Origin: Tolypothrix sp. PCC 7712
GTDB taxonomy: Bacteria; Cyanobacteriota; Cyanobacteriia; Cyanobacteriales; Nostocaceae
Direction of reading: 5' to 3'
DNA: 64,000 nucleotides
Assembly (NCBI RefSeq): GCF_025860405.1
Contig: NZ_CP063785.1
Coordinates: 372,001 to 436,000 of the forward strand
Position numbers and translations under genes: made by a program. Under the pieces are notes generated by a model that saw nothing but the letters and a program-made list of their open reading frames with translations, was not told where the DNA came from and ran no database searches. Positions 11,801-21,900 of this stretch are shown here, piece after piece (within the stretch, counting starts at the first letter, position 1; each line of letters begins with the position of its first letter).

Positions 11801-13402
11801 TACTAATTGATTGACTTTGATTTGACTCAGTGGTGCTAAAGTAATTGTGTTAATGGTGGCTTGTGTCTTGTGGATTTCGCTCAAGGTTATCAATAAGGGA
11901 TGTCCTGGATTAACTTCGTTATCACGATAGGCACCAATAATGAAAAGATGACCGGTATCAGCCATTAATAGCTGCATTAACTTGAGTGATGCGGAATCAG
12001 CCCATTGTAAATCATCCAGGAATATGACTAAGGGATGTTCTTTAGTTGTAAAAACTTGGGTGAATTTTTGAAATAATAGATTAAAGCGATTTTCTGCGGC
12101 TACACCTGATAGTTCTACTGCGGGAGGTTGAGTACCAATAATGTTTTCTAATTCGGGAATGACTTCAATAATTACCTGACCATTTTCGCCTACAGCCTCT
12201 AATATTTTGTGCTTCCATTCCTGAATTTGGGCATCGCTTTCGGTTAACAATTGCCCCATTAAATCGCGGAATGCTTGCACAAAAGCCGAAAAGGGAATAT
12301 TGCGTTGAAACTGGTCATATTTACCTTTAATAAAATAGCCCCGTTGTCTAACGATTGGTTTATGCACTTCATTAACAACCGCAGTCTTACCAATTCCAGA
12401 GAAACCAGCTACCAGCATCATTTCGGTTGCACCAAGGCTGACTCTATCGAAGGCTTCTAGTAGAGTTTGAACTTCGGATTCTCTGCCATATAATTTATCA
12501 GGAATAATGAAGCGATCGCACAAATCCCGACTCGCAATTTTAAAGTCTCCAATCTCACCAGTTTCTTTTAGCTGAATTAAACATTTTTCTAAATCAAACT
12601 TCAAACCTAACGCACTCTGATATCTATCTTCAGCATTCTTTGACATCAATTTACTGACGATTTTTGAGATAACCAAGGGAATATCTGGATTAATTTCATG
12701 TATGAGGGGCGGAATTTTCGCCAGATGAGAATGTACCAATTCCATTGCATCATGAGATGAGAATGGTAACTCATCTGTAAGTAATTCATAGAATGTCACA
12801 CCCAAAGAATAAAAATCTGTACGATAATCAATTCCCCGATTCATTCTCCCTGTTTGTTCAGGAGATATATAAGCGAGTGTTCCTTCTAAAACATTCGGGT
12901 TAACTAGGGTTTGGGTTTCTCTGGGTAATAGTGATGCGATACTAAAGTCAATTAATTTAACCTGTTTCGTTTCAGGATTAATTAAGATATTGCCGGGTTT
13001 AATATCTTTATGAATAATTCTTTCATGGTAGAGTAAGTCTAGGATGTCACAAAGTGCGATCGCTATTACTAAAAACTCTTGTAGAGATGGTAAGGTTTTC
13101 CCCATTCTCCACTCCTTGAGAGAAATACCGCCAAAGTCTTCCATGACTAACATATAGCCATTATTGATTGCGTCAAGGCTATAGGTTTGAATAATTAGAG
13201 GTGAGTTGAGATTTTTCCCTATGGTATATTGATTGCGAAATAATAAGAGTTCGCTAAAGCTGGGATAGGGATTTTTTAGTAGTTTAATAACTACTGGTAC
13301 TGAGTCACTTTCTCGAAGTGCGCGATAAACCAGCGTTCTCGAACCATTGTAGAGTTCTTCACTAATGCGATATCCGGGAATACTGACAAGAGTGCTAACC
13401 AT
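8849..13402 (-). CDS. Ser/Thr kinase-STAND ATPase-GAF protein, copy G truncated by frameshift
   Basis: This is the N-terminal 1517 residues of a giant kinase. The Ser/Thr kinase domain (~8-270) has VVIK, HKDIKPGN and DFS; its loop after GGISLKEW differs from other copies and is one residue shorter. The STAND NTPase has GFSGIGKT and VIFLDDLQWAD. A TPR-like region resembling copy H follows, then a Ser-rich linker and a GAF domain ending SLENAQLY. The reading frame then stops at a TGA (8849-8851) just after a HIP1 octamer, where intact copy D continues into PAS and histidine kinase. Compared with D, 5 bp are missing beside the octamer. I start it at ATG 13402, as in the other copies; an in-frame ATG at 13414 is possible because this spacer has one extra T. 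The product, if made, would lack histidine kinase output. Confidence 0.85.
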   Translation of the reverse strand: MVSTLVSIPGYRISEELYNGSRTLVYRALRESDSVPVVIKLLKNPYPSFSELLLFRNQYTIGKNLNSPLIIQTYSLDAINNGYMLVMEDFGGISLKEWRMGKTLPSLQEFLVIAIALCDILDLLYHERIIHKDIKPGNILINPETKQVKLIDFSIASLLPRETQTLVNPNVLEGTLAYISPEQTGRMNRGIDYRTDFYSLGVTFYELLTDELPFSSHDAMELVHSHLAKIPPLIHEINPDIPLVISKIVSKLMSKNAEDRYQSALGLKFDLEKCLIQLKETGEIGDFKIASRDLCDRFIIPDKLYGRESEVQTLLEAFDRVSLGATEMMLVAGFSGIGKTAVVNEVHKPIVRQRGYFIKGKYDQFQRNIPFSAFVQAFRDLMGQLLTESDAQIQEWKHKILEAVGENGQVIIEVIPELENIIGTQPPAVELSGVAAENRFNLLFQKFTQVFTTKEHPLVIFLDDLQWADSASLKLMQLLMADTGHLFIIGAYRDNEVNPGHPLLITLSEIHKTQATINTITLAPLSQIKVNQLVAETLKCAEELVWSLSKLIYQKTKGNPFFTTQFLKALHQDGLISFDFELNCWQCDIAEVKLQAITDDIVAFMSLQLQKLPQSTQQGLQLAACIGNSFDLATLAIVSQQSQIETAAILWKALQEGLILPISDVYKFYIGSETLKHTSENQQTVNYKFLHDRVQQAAYSLIPDEQKQATHYKIGQLLLSQISSEDTEERIFELVGQLNHGQTLMSEQHQRDDLARLNLIAARKARTTTAYQGGREYVRIGLSLLGETAWQRQYEITLAFYELAAELASLCGDYAAMESMIETVIEQVHSVLEKVNVYRIRIVSLISQNKLLESIEVARNVLALLGLPLPETMTEDDFLPIIAEVNQLIGERDIEDLVHLPRMSDRRIIAIIEIVTRLFSSAYISGSSLYVALVTIPVKLSIEYGNTPASIAAYSCYSIIAANFLQDVDVAVKFNQLAIQLTSTLDAKVIKPEVFHVAGLFTSHRKFHIRDVLPLIQEGYTTGLEVGNIEYAGYNAHAFCANSFWCGRPLDILEPEIRAYHQALVQMSQLTPANWCRVYWQGTLNLLGDSESPHIFAGEAIEETEFLPQLISVRDVLCLYAFYVLKLMLCCLFDYVETARIYTVEVKRYFNGGAGSLGEAEFYFYDSLTALATLRQGLEERSQLLQQVEENQTKLQQQWVKYAPMNHQHKFDLVKAEQYQVLGHNYEAGDCYDRAIVGAKANGYIQEEGLANELAAKFYLAWGKEKVAAGYMQEAYYCYARWGAKAKVADLEKRYPQLLAPILQQSRSVVSTNETIISLGTVTSTSSGTSSSSSVSATLDLKAILKASQTISSEIELDKLLSSLLSIIIETAGADKCVLMLLRDERLVIKGSIIQGTNPVVLQQIPVEDSQEIPHKLIYKVKHSQQTVVLLDATVDTTLANEPYIIRQQPQSILCSPILHQGKLLGILYLENSLATGAFTKERVELLNLLCAQAAISLENAQLYQHSLESAQQAIAP

Positions 13403-13429
13403 AATTGCGCTCATTCTGATGATTTCTCA

Positions 13430-13446
13430 ATCTAGTATTCCCAGAT
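13430..13446 (-). promoter_or_regulatory. Conserved array motif upstream of copy G
   Basis: ATCTGGGAATACTAGAT lies 28 nt before the ATG at 13402. The spacer between copies G and F is about 75 bp and has no obvious terminator. Confidence 0.5.
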
Positions 13447-13478
13447 AGCTGAATTGATCTCAAAGTGAAAGCTAAGAT

Positions 13479-16400
13479 TTACACTGGTATTTCAATAATA
13501 AATTCAGTACCTTCGCCTAGACTAGATTGGCAAGATAACTTACCTCCGTGTTTTTCTTCAACGATTTGTTTAGCTATAGCCAAGCCTAAACCTGTGCCTT
13601 TACCAACTCCTTTAGTAGTAAATAAATGGTCAAAGATTTTGTGTTTTACCTCTTCGCTCATGCCCTTAGCATTATCTGCAATCGAGATTTTTACGGATTG
13701 CTCCGCTATTGATGTAGTAACTTTAATTTGGTTAGGATGAGCCTTAATTTCCTCCAGATTACGTCCGTAGTTTGATTCCTCTAATGCATCAATTGCATTC
13801 GCTAGAATATTCATAAATACCTGATTTAATTGCCCAGGAAAACATTCAACCAGGGGTAAATCACCGTAGTTAGTGATTATTTCAATCGCTGGACGTTGTT
13901 CGTTAGCCTTGAGACGATGTTTGAGAATTAAGATTGTGCTATCAATGCCTTCATGAATATTAAATGGTACTTTGTAATCTCTATCAGCACGGGAGAAAGT
14001 GCGTAGGGAAGTACTAATGTTTTTTAATCTATCGCAAGCCATTGTCATGGAATCGAGCATTTTAGGCAAGTCTTCTAAGCTATATTCCAAATCGATTTCC
14101 GACTCGTGGTCGAGGATTGCTTCAGTTTTATCGCTTAAGGTTTCTTGATAAATTTTCAAGTGTTCAATAATATCGGCAAAGGTCGGTTTAGCTTGTTTGA
14201 GAGTTGCCGCAATAAAGCCCAAAGGATTATTCATTTCGTGAGCGACACCAGCGACTAAGTTACCCAATGCAGACATTTTTTCACTTTGGATAATTTGTAA
14301 TTGGGCTTGTTGTAAATCTTGCAGTGCTTGTTGAGCTTGTTGGTAAAGTCGGGCATTTTCTAGGGAAATGGCGGCTTGGGCGCAGATGAGGTTGAGTAGT
14401 TCGATGCGTTCGCCCTTGGCGTTGGCGGAGCCATCGCTTGTAAACGCTCCTTTTGCTAAATTATTTTCTAGATATAAAATCCCCAGCAACTTACCTTTAT
14501 GTAAAATTGGCATACACAAGATACTTTGAGGTTGCTGACGGATGATATAGGGATCGTTAGCAAAGGTGATATCTGCGGCTGCATCCAACAAGACAACAGT
14601 TTGTTGGTTGTTTTTGACTTTGTAAATCAGCTTGTGGGGAATATCTTGGCTGTCTGCAATGGCAAGACTTTGCAACACAATGGGTTGTGTTATTTGGGTA
14701 ATTGAGCCTTGAATTAGCAGATGATTGTCTTGCAACAGCATTAACACACATTTATCAGCCCCAGCATTTTCGATGACGATGGTAAGTAACGATGAAAGTA
14801 GCTTGTCTAGTTCGATTTCACCGGAGATAGCCTGAGATGCTTTGAGAATTGCTGTTAAATCTAGGGTATCTGAAACACTGGTGCTGTTGGATATAGCAGA
14901 ACTGATGGAGGTGACAGTCGCCAAAGGAAAAATAGTTTCGTGAGTAGAAACAACCGAACGGCTTTGCTGTAATATAGGTGCGAGTAATTGGGAATAGCGT
15001 TTTTCTAAATCAGCGACTTTGGCTTTGGCTCCCCAACGGGCATAACAATAATATGCTTCTTGCATATAGCTGACAGCGATTTTTTCTTTACCCCAATCAA
15101 GATAAAATTTGGCAGCCAGTTCGTTAGCTAAAGCTTCATCTTGAATAAAGTTGTTTTCTTTAGCTAGAAAAATAGCACAGTCATAACATTCAATGGCATC
15201 AATTTTGTTACCCAATACTCGATGATGTTCTGCGGCGACTAATTCCCAGCGATGGCGATGATTACAAGCAGCTAAATTTGCCCAATGCTGTAATTTATCT
15301 TGATGGTGTTGTACTGTTAGTAAGATTGACTCACGCTCTTGTGTGGATGCTGTTGCATACTGAGTTAATTGAATCAGCGCATCATAAAATGAGTAGAGGG
15401 GAATCATAAATTGCCCCACGCAACCATCTAGATATTGTCCAGTTTGAGCAGATGTTTTATATGCCTCACTATTTTGCCCGAAGAGATAATAGAGAAAGGC
15501 TTGGTTGAGATACCACATACACAACGCTGTTCTTTGATTGACAGCTTGTAGTTTAGGGAGAGACAATTCTTTACTAAAAATATTTCCACTCAGGCAATGT
15601 GGCACTTCTGCTTGCCCTAATAAATTTAGTACAGTTTGTTGATAAACTTCTTGACAATCTAGAACGATTTCTTGTTTGTAGCGATGAGTAATTTGACGAT
15701 AAACATCCATTGTCTGTGCCAGTTCTGTTAGTTCTTGACCTGTATGGTAAGCGTAATAACAGTATGACATAGCACCCCGGCAAGCCATCTCAATTTCTCC
15801 AGTTTCTAACCCACTGTGGTAGGTTTCTTCTAATCCAGAAAGCACTTGAGAAAGAGGAATTTTCCAATGTTTAGTGAAGAGATAAACTATATACAAATTG
15901 CGAGTTTTTAATGATATTAATTGGAATTTTTCTCGAAGGTTTAATGCTAATTCTCCAAACTGATAACCGTTTTCGATATCGCCAATAATGCCACATAAAA
16001 TTAACCCATAATCACCGTAAGCAAATACAGAAACAGGACAGTTACCAAATTTGATAGATAATTCTACCTGCTTGAAAATGAGTAATGGCATAAGATTGGG
16101 AGCCACCATATATGCAGGAGGTACTAAAGCTGTCAAGATTTCCATTGCTGCTATCAGATGGGGATCTGTCATTATTGGTAGATATAAGAAACTACTGGAG
16201 TCTTTGTCTGCCCAAAGTAGTTGCGTTATACTAAAAGCTTGGCCAATATCTTCCTGAGTAGGTTGTTCGGGAAATTCAATACCAAAGGAATTTAACAAAT
16301 TTAACCCCATTTGCACAGAATTTAGGAGTTTTCCTTGAGCGTTAGAACCTAAAATCCGAGTTTGTTGAACTTTGATCGTATCAAGTAAGGTTTTTGCTTG

Positions 16401-18881
16401 TTGCAATACCACACTTGCCCATTCTTCCATCTGCTCAAAATTGGTGTTGAGATAGCTGGCTTCGGCGATTTCTTCATGAAGTGCCAGAGTCAAGGGATAA
16501 TGGCTTTCCCAAGCAGTTGCAGGTAACAGTTCTATACCTATGCTTAGATAATTAATGGCTGCATTATAGGCAGTAGAAACCTTAGCTTTGCGTCCAGCCG
16601 CAAGATTTAAGTCAGCTAAATTTTCTCGCTCTTGGGGTGTTGTAATTAGGGCAATACCAACATTGCAATGATTGACGATATCAAATAATCGTTCTTCCCT
16701 TTCGCTGGGGTCAGAATTTTGCAATAATAGCCGACCAATTTGCAGGTGAGTAGTTTGTTTTTGCTCGTCAGCAATCAGTGAATAAGCTGCTTGTTGTACT
16801 CGGTCATGTAAAAATTTGTAGGTAACAGTTGCTTGATTTTCTAATGTCTGTGACTGGGTTGCTTGTCCGACATAAAACTTATAAACATCATTAATTGGTA
16901 AAATCAAACCTTCTTGTAATGCTTTCCACAAAGCAGATGCTGTCTCAATTTCTGATTGTTGTGAAACAAGGGCCAAAGTATTTAAATCAAAGGAGTTGCC
17001 AATACAAGCAGCTAACTGCAATACTTCTTGAGTTGATAAAGGTAGTTTTTGCAGTTGCAGACTCATAAAAACAACAACATCATCTGTAACTGCTTGTGTT
17101 TTTACCTGGGCAATATCACATTGCCAACAGCCTAATTCAAAATCAAATTGAATTAATCCTTCTTGATGTAGTGCTTTGATAAACTGCGTGGCAAAAAACG
17201 GATTACCTTGAGTTTTTTGATAGATTAATACTGAAATATTCCAGGCTAATTCTTCTGGACATTTGAGGGTATCAGCTACTAAATGGTTGACTATATTTTG
17301 AATTAAGGGTTTTAAAGTAATTGTATGAATCTGAGCTTGTTTTTTTTGGAGATCGCCCAAAGTCAACATTAATGGATGTGCTGGTGGAACTTCGTTATCG
17401 CGGTATGCACCAATTAATAATAGATGGCATGTATCAGCCATTAATAACTGTATTAATTTTAATGATGCCGAATCTGCCCATTGCAAATCATCTAAAAATA
17501 TGACTAAGGGATGTTCTTTAGTGGTAAAGACTTGGGTGAATTTTTGAAATAATAAGTTAAAGCGATTTTCGGCGGCGGTTCCTGATAATTCTACTGCTGG
17601 GGGTTGTTCGCCAATAATGTTTTCTAATTCTGGGATGACTTCAATTATTACCTGTCCGTTTTCACCTACAGCCTCCAATATTTTATTTTTCCATTGCTGA
17701 ATTTGCTCATCGTTTTCTGTTAATAATTGCCCCATTAAATCTTTAAAGGCTTGCACAAAGGCAGAAAAGGGAATATTGCGATTAAACTGGTCAAATTTGC
17801 CCTTAATAAAATAGCCGCGCTGTCTGACAATGGGTTTATGCACTTCGTTGACAACCGCAGTTTTCCCAATTCCCGAAAACCCAGCCACTAGCATCATTTC
17901 TGTTGCACCAAGGCTGACTCTCTCAAATGCTGCTAATAGGGTTTTAACTTCCTTGTCTCTGCCATAAAGTTTATCGGGAATAATGAAGCGATCGCACAAA
18001 TCCCGACTAGCAATTTCAAAGTCTCCAATCTCACCAGTTTCTCTTACCTGAGTTAAACATTTTTCTAAATCAAATTTCAATCCCAATGCACTCTGATATC
18101 TATCTTCGGCATTTTTCGCCATCAATTTGCTGACAATTCCTGAGAGGACTGAAGGGATATTGGGATTAATTTCATGTAATAACGGTGCAGTTTTAGCAAG
18201 ATGAGAATGTACCAATTCCATCGCATCATTTGATACAAAGGGTAATTCTCCTGTCAGTAATTCATAGAAAGTTACACCCAGGGAATAAAAATCTGTGCGA
18301 TAATCAATAGAGCGATTCATTCTCCCTGTCTGTTCTGGAGAGATATAAGCAAGTGTACCTTCTAAAACATTGGGGTTAACTAGAGTTTGGGTTTCTCTGG
18401 GTAATAGGGAAGCAATACTAAAGTCGATTAATTTAACTTGTTTGGTTTGAGGATTAATTAAGATATTGCTGGGTTTAATATCTTTATGAATAATTCTCTC
18501 ATGGTAGAGTATATCTAAGGTGTCGCAGAGTGCGATCGCTATTTCTAAAAACTCCTCAACAGATGCGACACTCTGATTTTTAGTGAAATAATCCTTAAGG
18601 GAAATACCGCCAAAATCCTCCATGACTAACATATAGCCATTATTGATTGCATCAAGGCTATAGGTTTGAATAATCAGAGGTGAGTTGAGATTTTTACCAA
18701 TAGTGTATTGATTGCGAAATAACAACAGTTCGCTAAAACTGGGATAAGGATTTTTCAGCAGTTTAATAACTACTGGTACTGAGTCAGTTTCTCTAACTGC
18801 ACGATAAACCAGCGTTCTCGAACCATTGTAGAGTTCTTCACTAATGCGATATCCGGGAATACTGACAAGAGTGCTAACCAT
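13479..18881 (-). CDS. Ser/Thr kinase-STAND ATPase-GAF-histidine kinase, copy F
   Basis: 1800 residues. Ser/Thr kinase domain (~8-270; K40, HKDIKPSN with D134, DFS), STAND NTPase (~300-480; GFSGIGKT, VIFLDDLQWAD), helical/TPR-like region (~490-1290) related to copy C, Ser/Thr-rich linker, GAF domain, coiled coil, and a type-1 histidine kinase with H1548. Two oddities stand out. The G1 box of the ATPase lobe reads DNAKGM instead of DNGKGM (Ala at ~1738, codon at 13668-13670), which may weaken nucleotide binding. The GAF domain carries an 8-residue in-frame insertion (DNA 14412-14435) that other copies lack. The C-terminal stretch NYGRNLEEI is shared with the 439-residue response-regulator kinase. 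ATG start aligns with paralogues. It is probably a cytoplasmic sensor; ligand and targets are unknown. Confidence 0.92.
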   Translation of the reverse strand: MVSTLVSIPGYRISEELYNGSRTLVYRAVRETDSVPVVIKLLKNPYPSFSELLLFRNQYTIGKNLNSPLIIQTYSLDAINNGYMLVMEDFGGISLKDYFTKNQSVASVEEFLEIAIALCDTLDILYHERIIHKDIKPSNILINPQTKQVKLIDFSIASLLPRETQTLVNPNVLEGTLAYISPEQTGRMNRSIDYRTDFYSLGVTFYELLTGELPFVSNDAMELVHSHLAKTAPLLHEINPNIPSVLSGIVSKLMAKNAEDRYQSALGLKFDLEKCLTQVRETGEIGDFEIASRDLCDRFIIPDKLYGRDKEVKTLLAAFERVSLGATEMMLVAGFSGIGKTAVVNEVHKPIVRQRGYFIKGKFDQFNRNIPFSAFVQAFKDLMGQLLTENDEQIQQWKNKILEAVGENGQVIIEVIPELENIIGEQPPAVELSGTAAENRFNLLFQKFTQVFTTKEHPLVIFLDDLQWADSASLKLIQLLMADTCHLLLIGAYRDNEVPPAHPLMLTLGDLQKKQAQIHTITLKPLIQNIVNHLVADTLKCPEELAWNISVLIYQKTQGNPFFATQFIKALHQEGLIQFDFELGCWQCDIAQVKTQAVTDDVVVFMSLQLQKLPLSTQEVLQLAACIGNSFDLNTLALVSQQSEIETASALWKALQEGLILPINDVYKFYVGQATQSQTLENQATVTYKFLHDRVQQAAYSLIADEQKQTTHLQIGRLLLQNSDPSEREERLFDIVNHCNVGIALITTPQERENLADLNLAAGRKAKVSTAYNAAINYLSIGIELLPATAWESHYPLTLALHEEIAEASYLNTNFEQMEEWASVVLQQAKTLLDTIKVQQTRILGSNAQGKLLNSVQMGLNLLNSFGIEFPEQPTQEDIGQAFSITQLLWADKDSSSFLYLPIMTDPHLIAAMEILTALVPPAYMVAPNLMPLLIFKQVELSIKFGNCPVSVFAYGDYGLILCGIIGDIENGYQFGELALNLREKFQLISLKTRNLYIVYLFTKHWKIPLSQVLSGLEETYHSGLETGEIEMACRGAMSYCYYAYHTGQELTELAQTMDVYRQITHRYKQEIVLDCQEVYQQTVLNLLGQAEVPHCLSGNIFSKELSLPKLQAVNQRTALCMWYLNQAFLYYLFGQNSEAYKTSAQTGQYLDGCVGQFMIPLYSFYDALIQLTQYATASTQERESILLTVQHHQDKLQHWANLAACNHRHRWELVAAEHHRVLGNKIDAIECYDCAIFLAKENNFIQDEALANELAAKFYLDWGKEKIAVSYMQEAYYCYARWGAKAKVADLEKRYSQLLAPILQQSRSVVSTHETIFPLATVTSISSAISNSTSVSDTLDLTAILKASQAISGEIELDKLLSSLLTIVIENAGADKCVLMLLQDNHLLIQGSITQITQPIVLQSLAIADSQDIPHKLIYKVKNNQQTVVLLDAAADITFANDPYIIRQQPQSILCMPILHKGKLLGILYLENNLAKGAFTSDGSANAKGERIELLNLICAQAAISLENARLYQQAQQALQDLQQAQLQIIQSEKMSALGNLVAGVAHEMNNPLGFIAATLKQAKPTFADIIEHLKIYQETLSDKTEAILDHESEIDLEYSLEDLPKMLDSMTMACDRLKNISTSLRTFSRADRDYKVPFNIHEGIDSTILILKHRLKANEQRPAIEIITNYGDLPLVECFPGQLNQVFMNILANAIDALEESNYGRNLEEIKAHPNQIKVTTSIAEQSVKISIADNAKGMSEEVKHKIFDHLFTTKGVGKGTGLGLAIAKQIVEEKHGGKLSCQSSLGEGTEFIIEIPV
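14412..14435 (-). repeat. 24-bp in-frame insertion resembling a small dispersed repeat
   Basis: Compared with copy D (TTTACGAGC then GAACGC), copy F has 24 extra bases between AGC and GAACGC, coding DGSANAKG in the GAF domain. The insert is G+C-rich (it includes GGCTCCGCCAACGCCAAGGG), unlike the surrounding DNA. Size, composition and frame conservation fit the very small mobile repeats known from Nostoc genomes; I cannot assign a family. Confidence 0.6.
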
Positions 18882-18907
18882 ATTGCGCTCACCCTAATGA
18901 TTTCTCA

Positions 18908-18924
18908 ATCTAGTATTCCCAGAT
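18908..18924 (-). promoter_or_regulatory. Conserved array motif upstream of copy F
   Basis: ATCTGGGAATACTAGAT lies 27 nt before the ATG of copy F, within a 75-bp spacer that is almost identical to those upstream of copies C and D. Confidence 0.5.
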
Positions 18925-18956
18925 AGCCGAATTTATCTGTAAGGTAAAGCTAGAAT

Positions 18957-21900
18957 TTACACAGGAATTTTAATGATAAATTCAGTACCTTCTCCTGGTG
19001 CGGAAATGCAACTTAATTGACCGCAATGTTTTTCTACGACAATTGAATAGCTAGTTGATAGCCCCAAGCCAGTACCGCTACCTACTGGTTTTGTCGTAAA
19101 AAATGGATTAAATATCTGATTTTGCACCGATTGATTCATTCCTATACCGTTATCGGCAATCCGAATAATTACATTTTTAGTTTCAGTTAATTCGGTTTTA
19201 ATCATAATAGTTGGTTGGCGATTGTTATCTGATGTTTCTAAAGCATCAATGGCATTATTGATGATATTCATAAACACTTGGTTGAGAGCCGAAGCATAAC
19301 AATTAACTAAAGGTAAGACTCCATATTGTTTACTGAGTATAATTTCTGGACGTTTACTATTACTTTGAAGTCGATGCTGCAAAATTAACAACGTACTTTC
19401 AAGACCAGAGTGAATGTCTACTTCTTTGATTTCTGATTCATCCAAGCGGGAAAAATTTCGTAGGGACAGCACTATTTGACGGATGCGTTCTGCTCCCACT
19501 TTCATCGAAGATAGGAGATTAGGTAAATCATTTAAGATAAATTCTAGGTCAATATCTGCAATCTTTTGGGCAATTTCTGGCAATGTTTGCGGATAAATTG
19601 ACTGATATAAATGATTTAACTCAATTAAGGAGGTCACATATTCATTGGCTGCTGATAAGTTGCCATAGATAAAATTAATCGGATTATTAATTTCATGAGC
19701 AATTCCCGCAACTAATTGTCCTAAACTGGACATTTTCTCAGCTTGAATTAGTTGGGCTTGAGTTGAGTACAGTTGATTGAGTGTTGACTCTAGCTGAGTG
19801 GCTTTTGTTGTTAATTCCTGAGTACGTTCTGCTACTTTTTGTTCAAGATTATGGGAATAGTTCTCTAATTGATGATACAGTTTGGCATTCTCTAGAGAAA
19901 TTGCCGCTTGGGTGCAGAGTAAGTTGAGTATTTCAATGCGTTCGCTGGTAAATGCTCCCAATGTTAAATTATTTTCTAAGTATAAAATGCCCATCAATTT
20001 GCCCTGATTAAGAATTGGCGCACAGAAAATACTCTTGGGTGCATGGTGCAGAATATAAGGATCAGCCAGCAAAGTTGGCTCGACTACGGCATTTTCTACA
20101 ACAGCCGCAACCAGAGTATTTTTAACTCGATTAATTAAGCTAACAGATACGATTTCTTCACAGGGTAGAGATTGTAAAATTATGGCTCTTTGTTGGAATT
20201 GAGATAATGCTTCAATTACCCAACAATCACCTTTTGGCATCAGTAATGCACATTTATCGGCTCCAGCATTTTCCAAAATTACTTGAAGTAAGGTTGAGAG
20301 TAATTTCTCTAACTCAATTTCGCACGAAAGTGATTGAAAGGCTTTAATAATAGTTGCTAAATCAAGGGCTTGTGAAAGGCTAGTATTGCTCAGGGAGGAA
20401 CTTTGAATTGTGTGAGAGGAGATAGACAGGATTGTTTCTGTTGGTTTGAAAGTCGGTTGTTGTTTGTGCAGAATTGGTAGCAGTAATTGGGGATAGCGGC
20501 GTTCTAAATCGATGACTTTGGCTTTTGCACCCCAACGGGCATAACAGTAATAAGCCTCCATCATGTAGGTTTGAGCAATTTTTTCTTTGTCCCAATCAAG
20601 ATAGAATTTGGCAGCCAATTCGTTAGCTAAGGCTTCTTCGTTGAGGAATTGGTGAGTTTTAGCCAGGGTAATGGCTTGCTCGTAATGCTCCATTGCTGCT
20701 AATTTATCGCCACAAACTCGACACTTTTCTGCTTCCACCAAATGCCATTTATGTAAATGATTCATGGGTGCATTTTCCGCCCACTGATGCAGAGTTTTTT
20801 GATGGGTTTCTACTTCGGCGAAAATTTTCTCTGGTTCTGTGGAAACAAGTGCTAAGTGGGTCAGGGCTGCATAGAAATGGAACAAGGGAACTAAAAACAT
20901 TCCTGACACTGCCATTAAATAAGATTTAAATTGGGTGATATATTCGAGGGCAGCGTGATAATTGCCAAAAGAGTAGGCAAGTAACAGTTTGTAGTTATAG
21001 GTAAAAGCGAACGCAGTGAGATCCCTATCCTGTTCATGCTTCGGGAACATCACCGTTTCATCATAGAAAGTGCCAATTAAGCGATCGCTTTGGCTGACTG
21101 TTTCTCTAAATTGCGCCACTGTTTGCTGCACCATATCCAAATAAATCCGCGCCGAATCTTGTTTAAATTGAGCCAGAGCAGTACTGTAAGTATGTAATTC
21201 ATCTGCCAAAGCGTTCAGTTCTGCACCTGTGAACAACCTCCCAAAGGCATACCCTTGTATGCTATAGCCAGCGTAGAGAAAATCACCGTTTTCCATCCCC
21301 GCCCGATAGCTTTCTTTCTGGATGATTAGTGTTGTTAACAGTGCTTGTCGGTGATGGTGGATGAAAGCCCCAAAAAGGTTGAGAGTGATGCACTTCATAC
21401 CTGGAACATTCAATTTTTCCAGTAATGAGAGAGCTAATTTACCAAACTCATAGCCAATTTCGACTTCGCCAAAAAAAGCACACATCACCATCCCATGAAT
21501 TGCATAGCCAGGGATTGAGGCGGGAGTATTACCAAATTCCAGCGATAAGCGTACCATCGTCGCACCGAGAATAGGCATTAAACCAGGTATTCCCAGTAAT
21601 ACTGGTGGAAACAACATACTTAATATCTGGATTGCAGCTTGAGCTTGAGGTTCGCTCATTAGGGGTAAATCTATCAGTGCAGCAATTTCTCGGCTTTGGA
21701 GTTGCTGATTCACTGCTGCTAAGGCTTTCCTAATCTGCGTTTCGTCTACTTGGCTGGGTAATTCTACTCCCAGTTGAGCTAGAGCTTCTCTACCTACTGC
21801 GATCGCTGCTAATATTTGGCTACTAGCGGTGAGTGCGGCAATTTGAATTTCGTAGATTTTAACTTTGTCAATAATGCTCTGTGCCTGCTGCAACACCAAG

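Noticed and set aside
7618..13402. Copy G as two natural, separate genes
   Set aside because: The second frame has no natural start and lines up without a break with copy D after restoring 5 bp; a broken gene is simpler.
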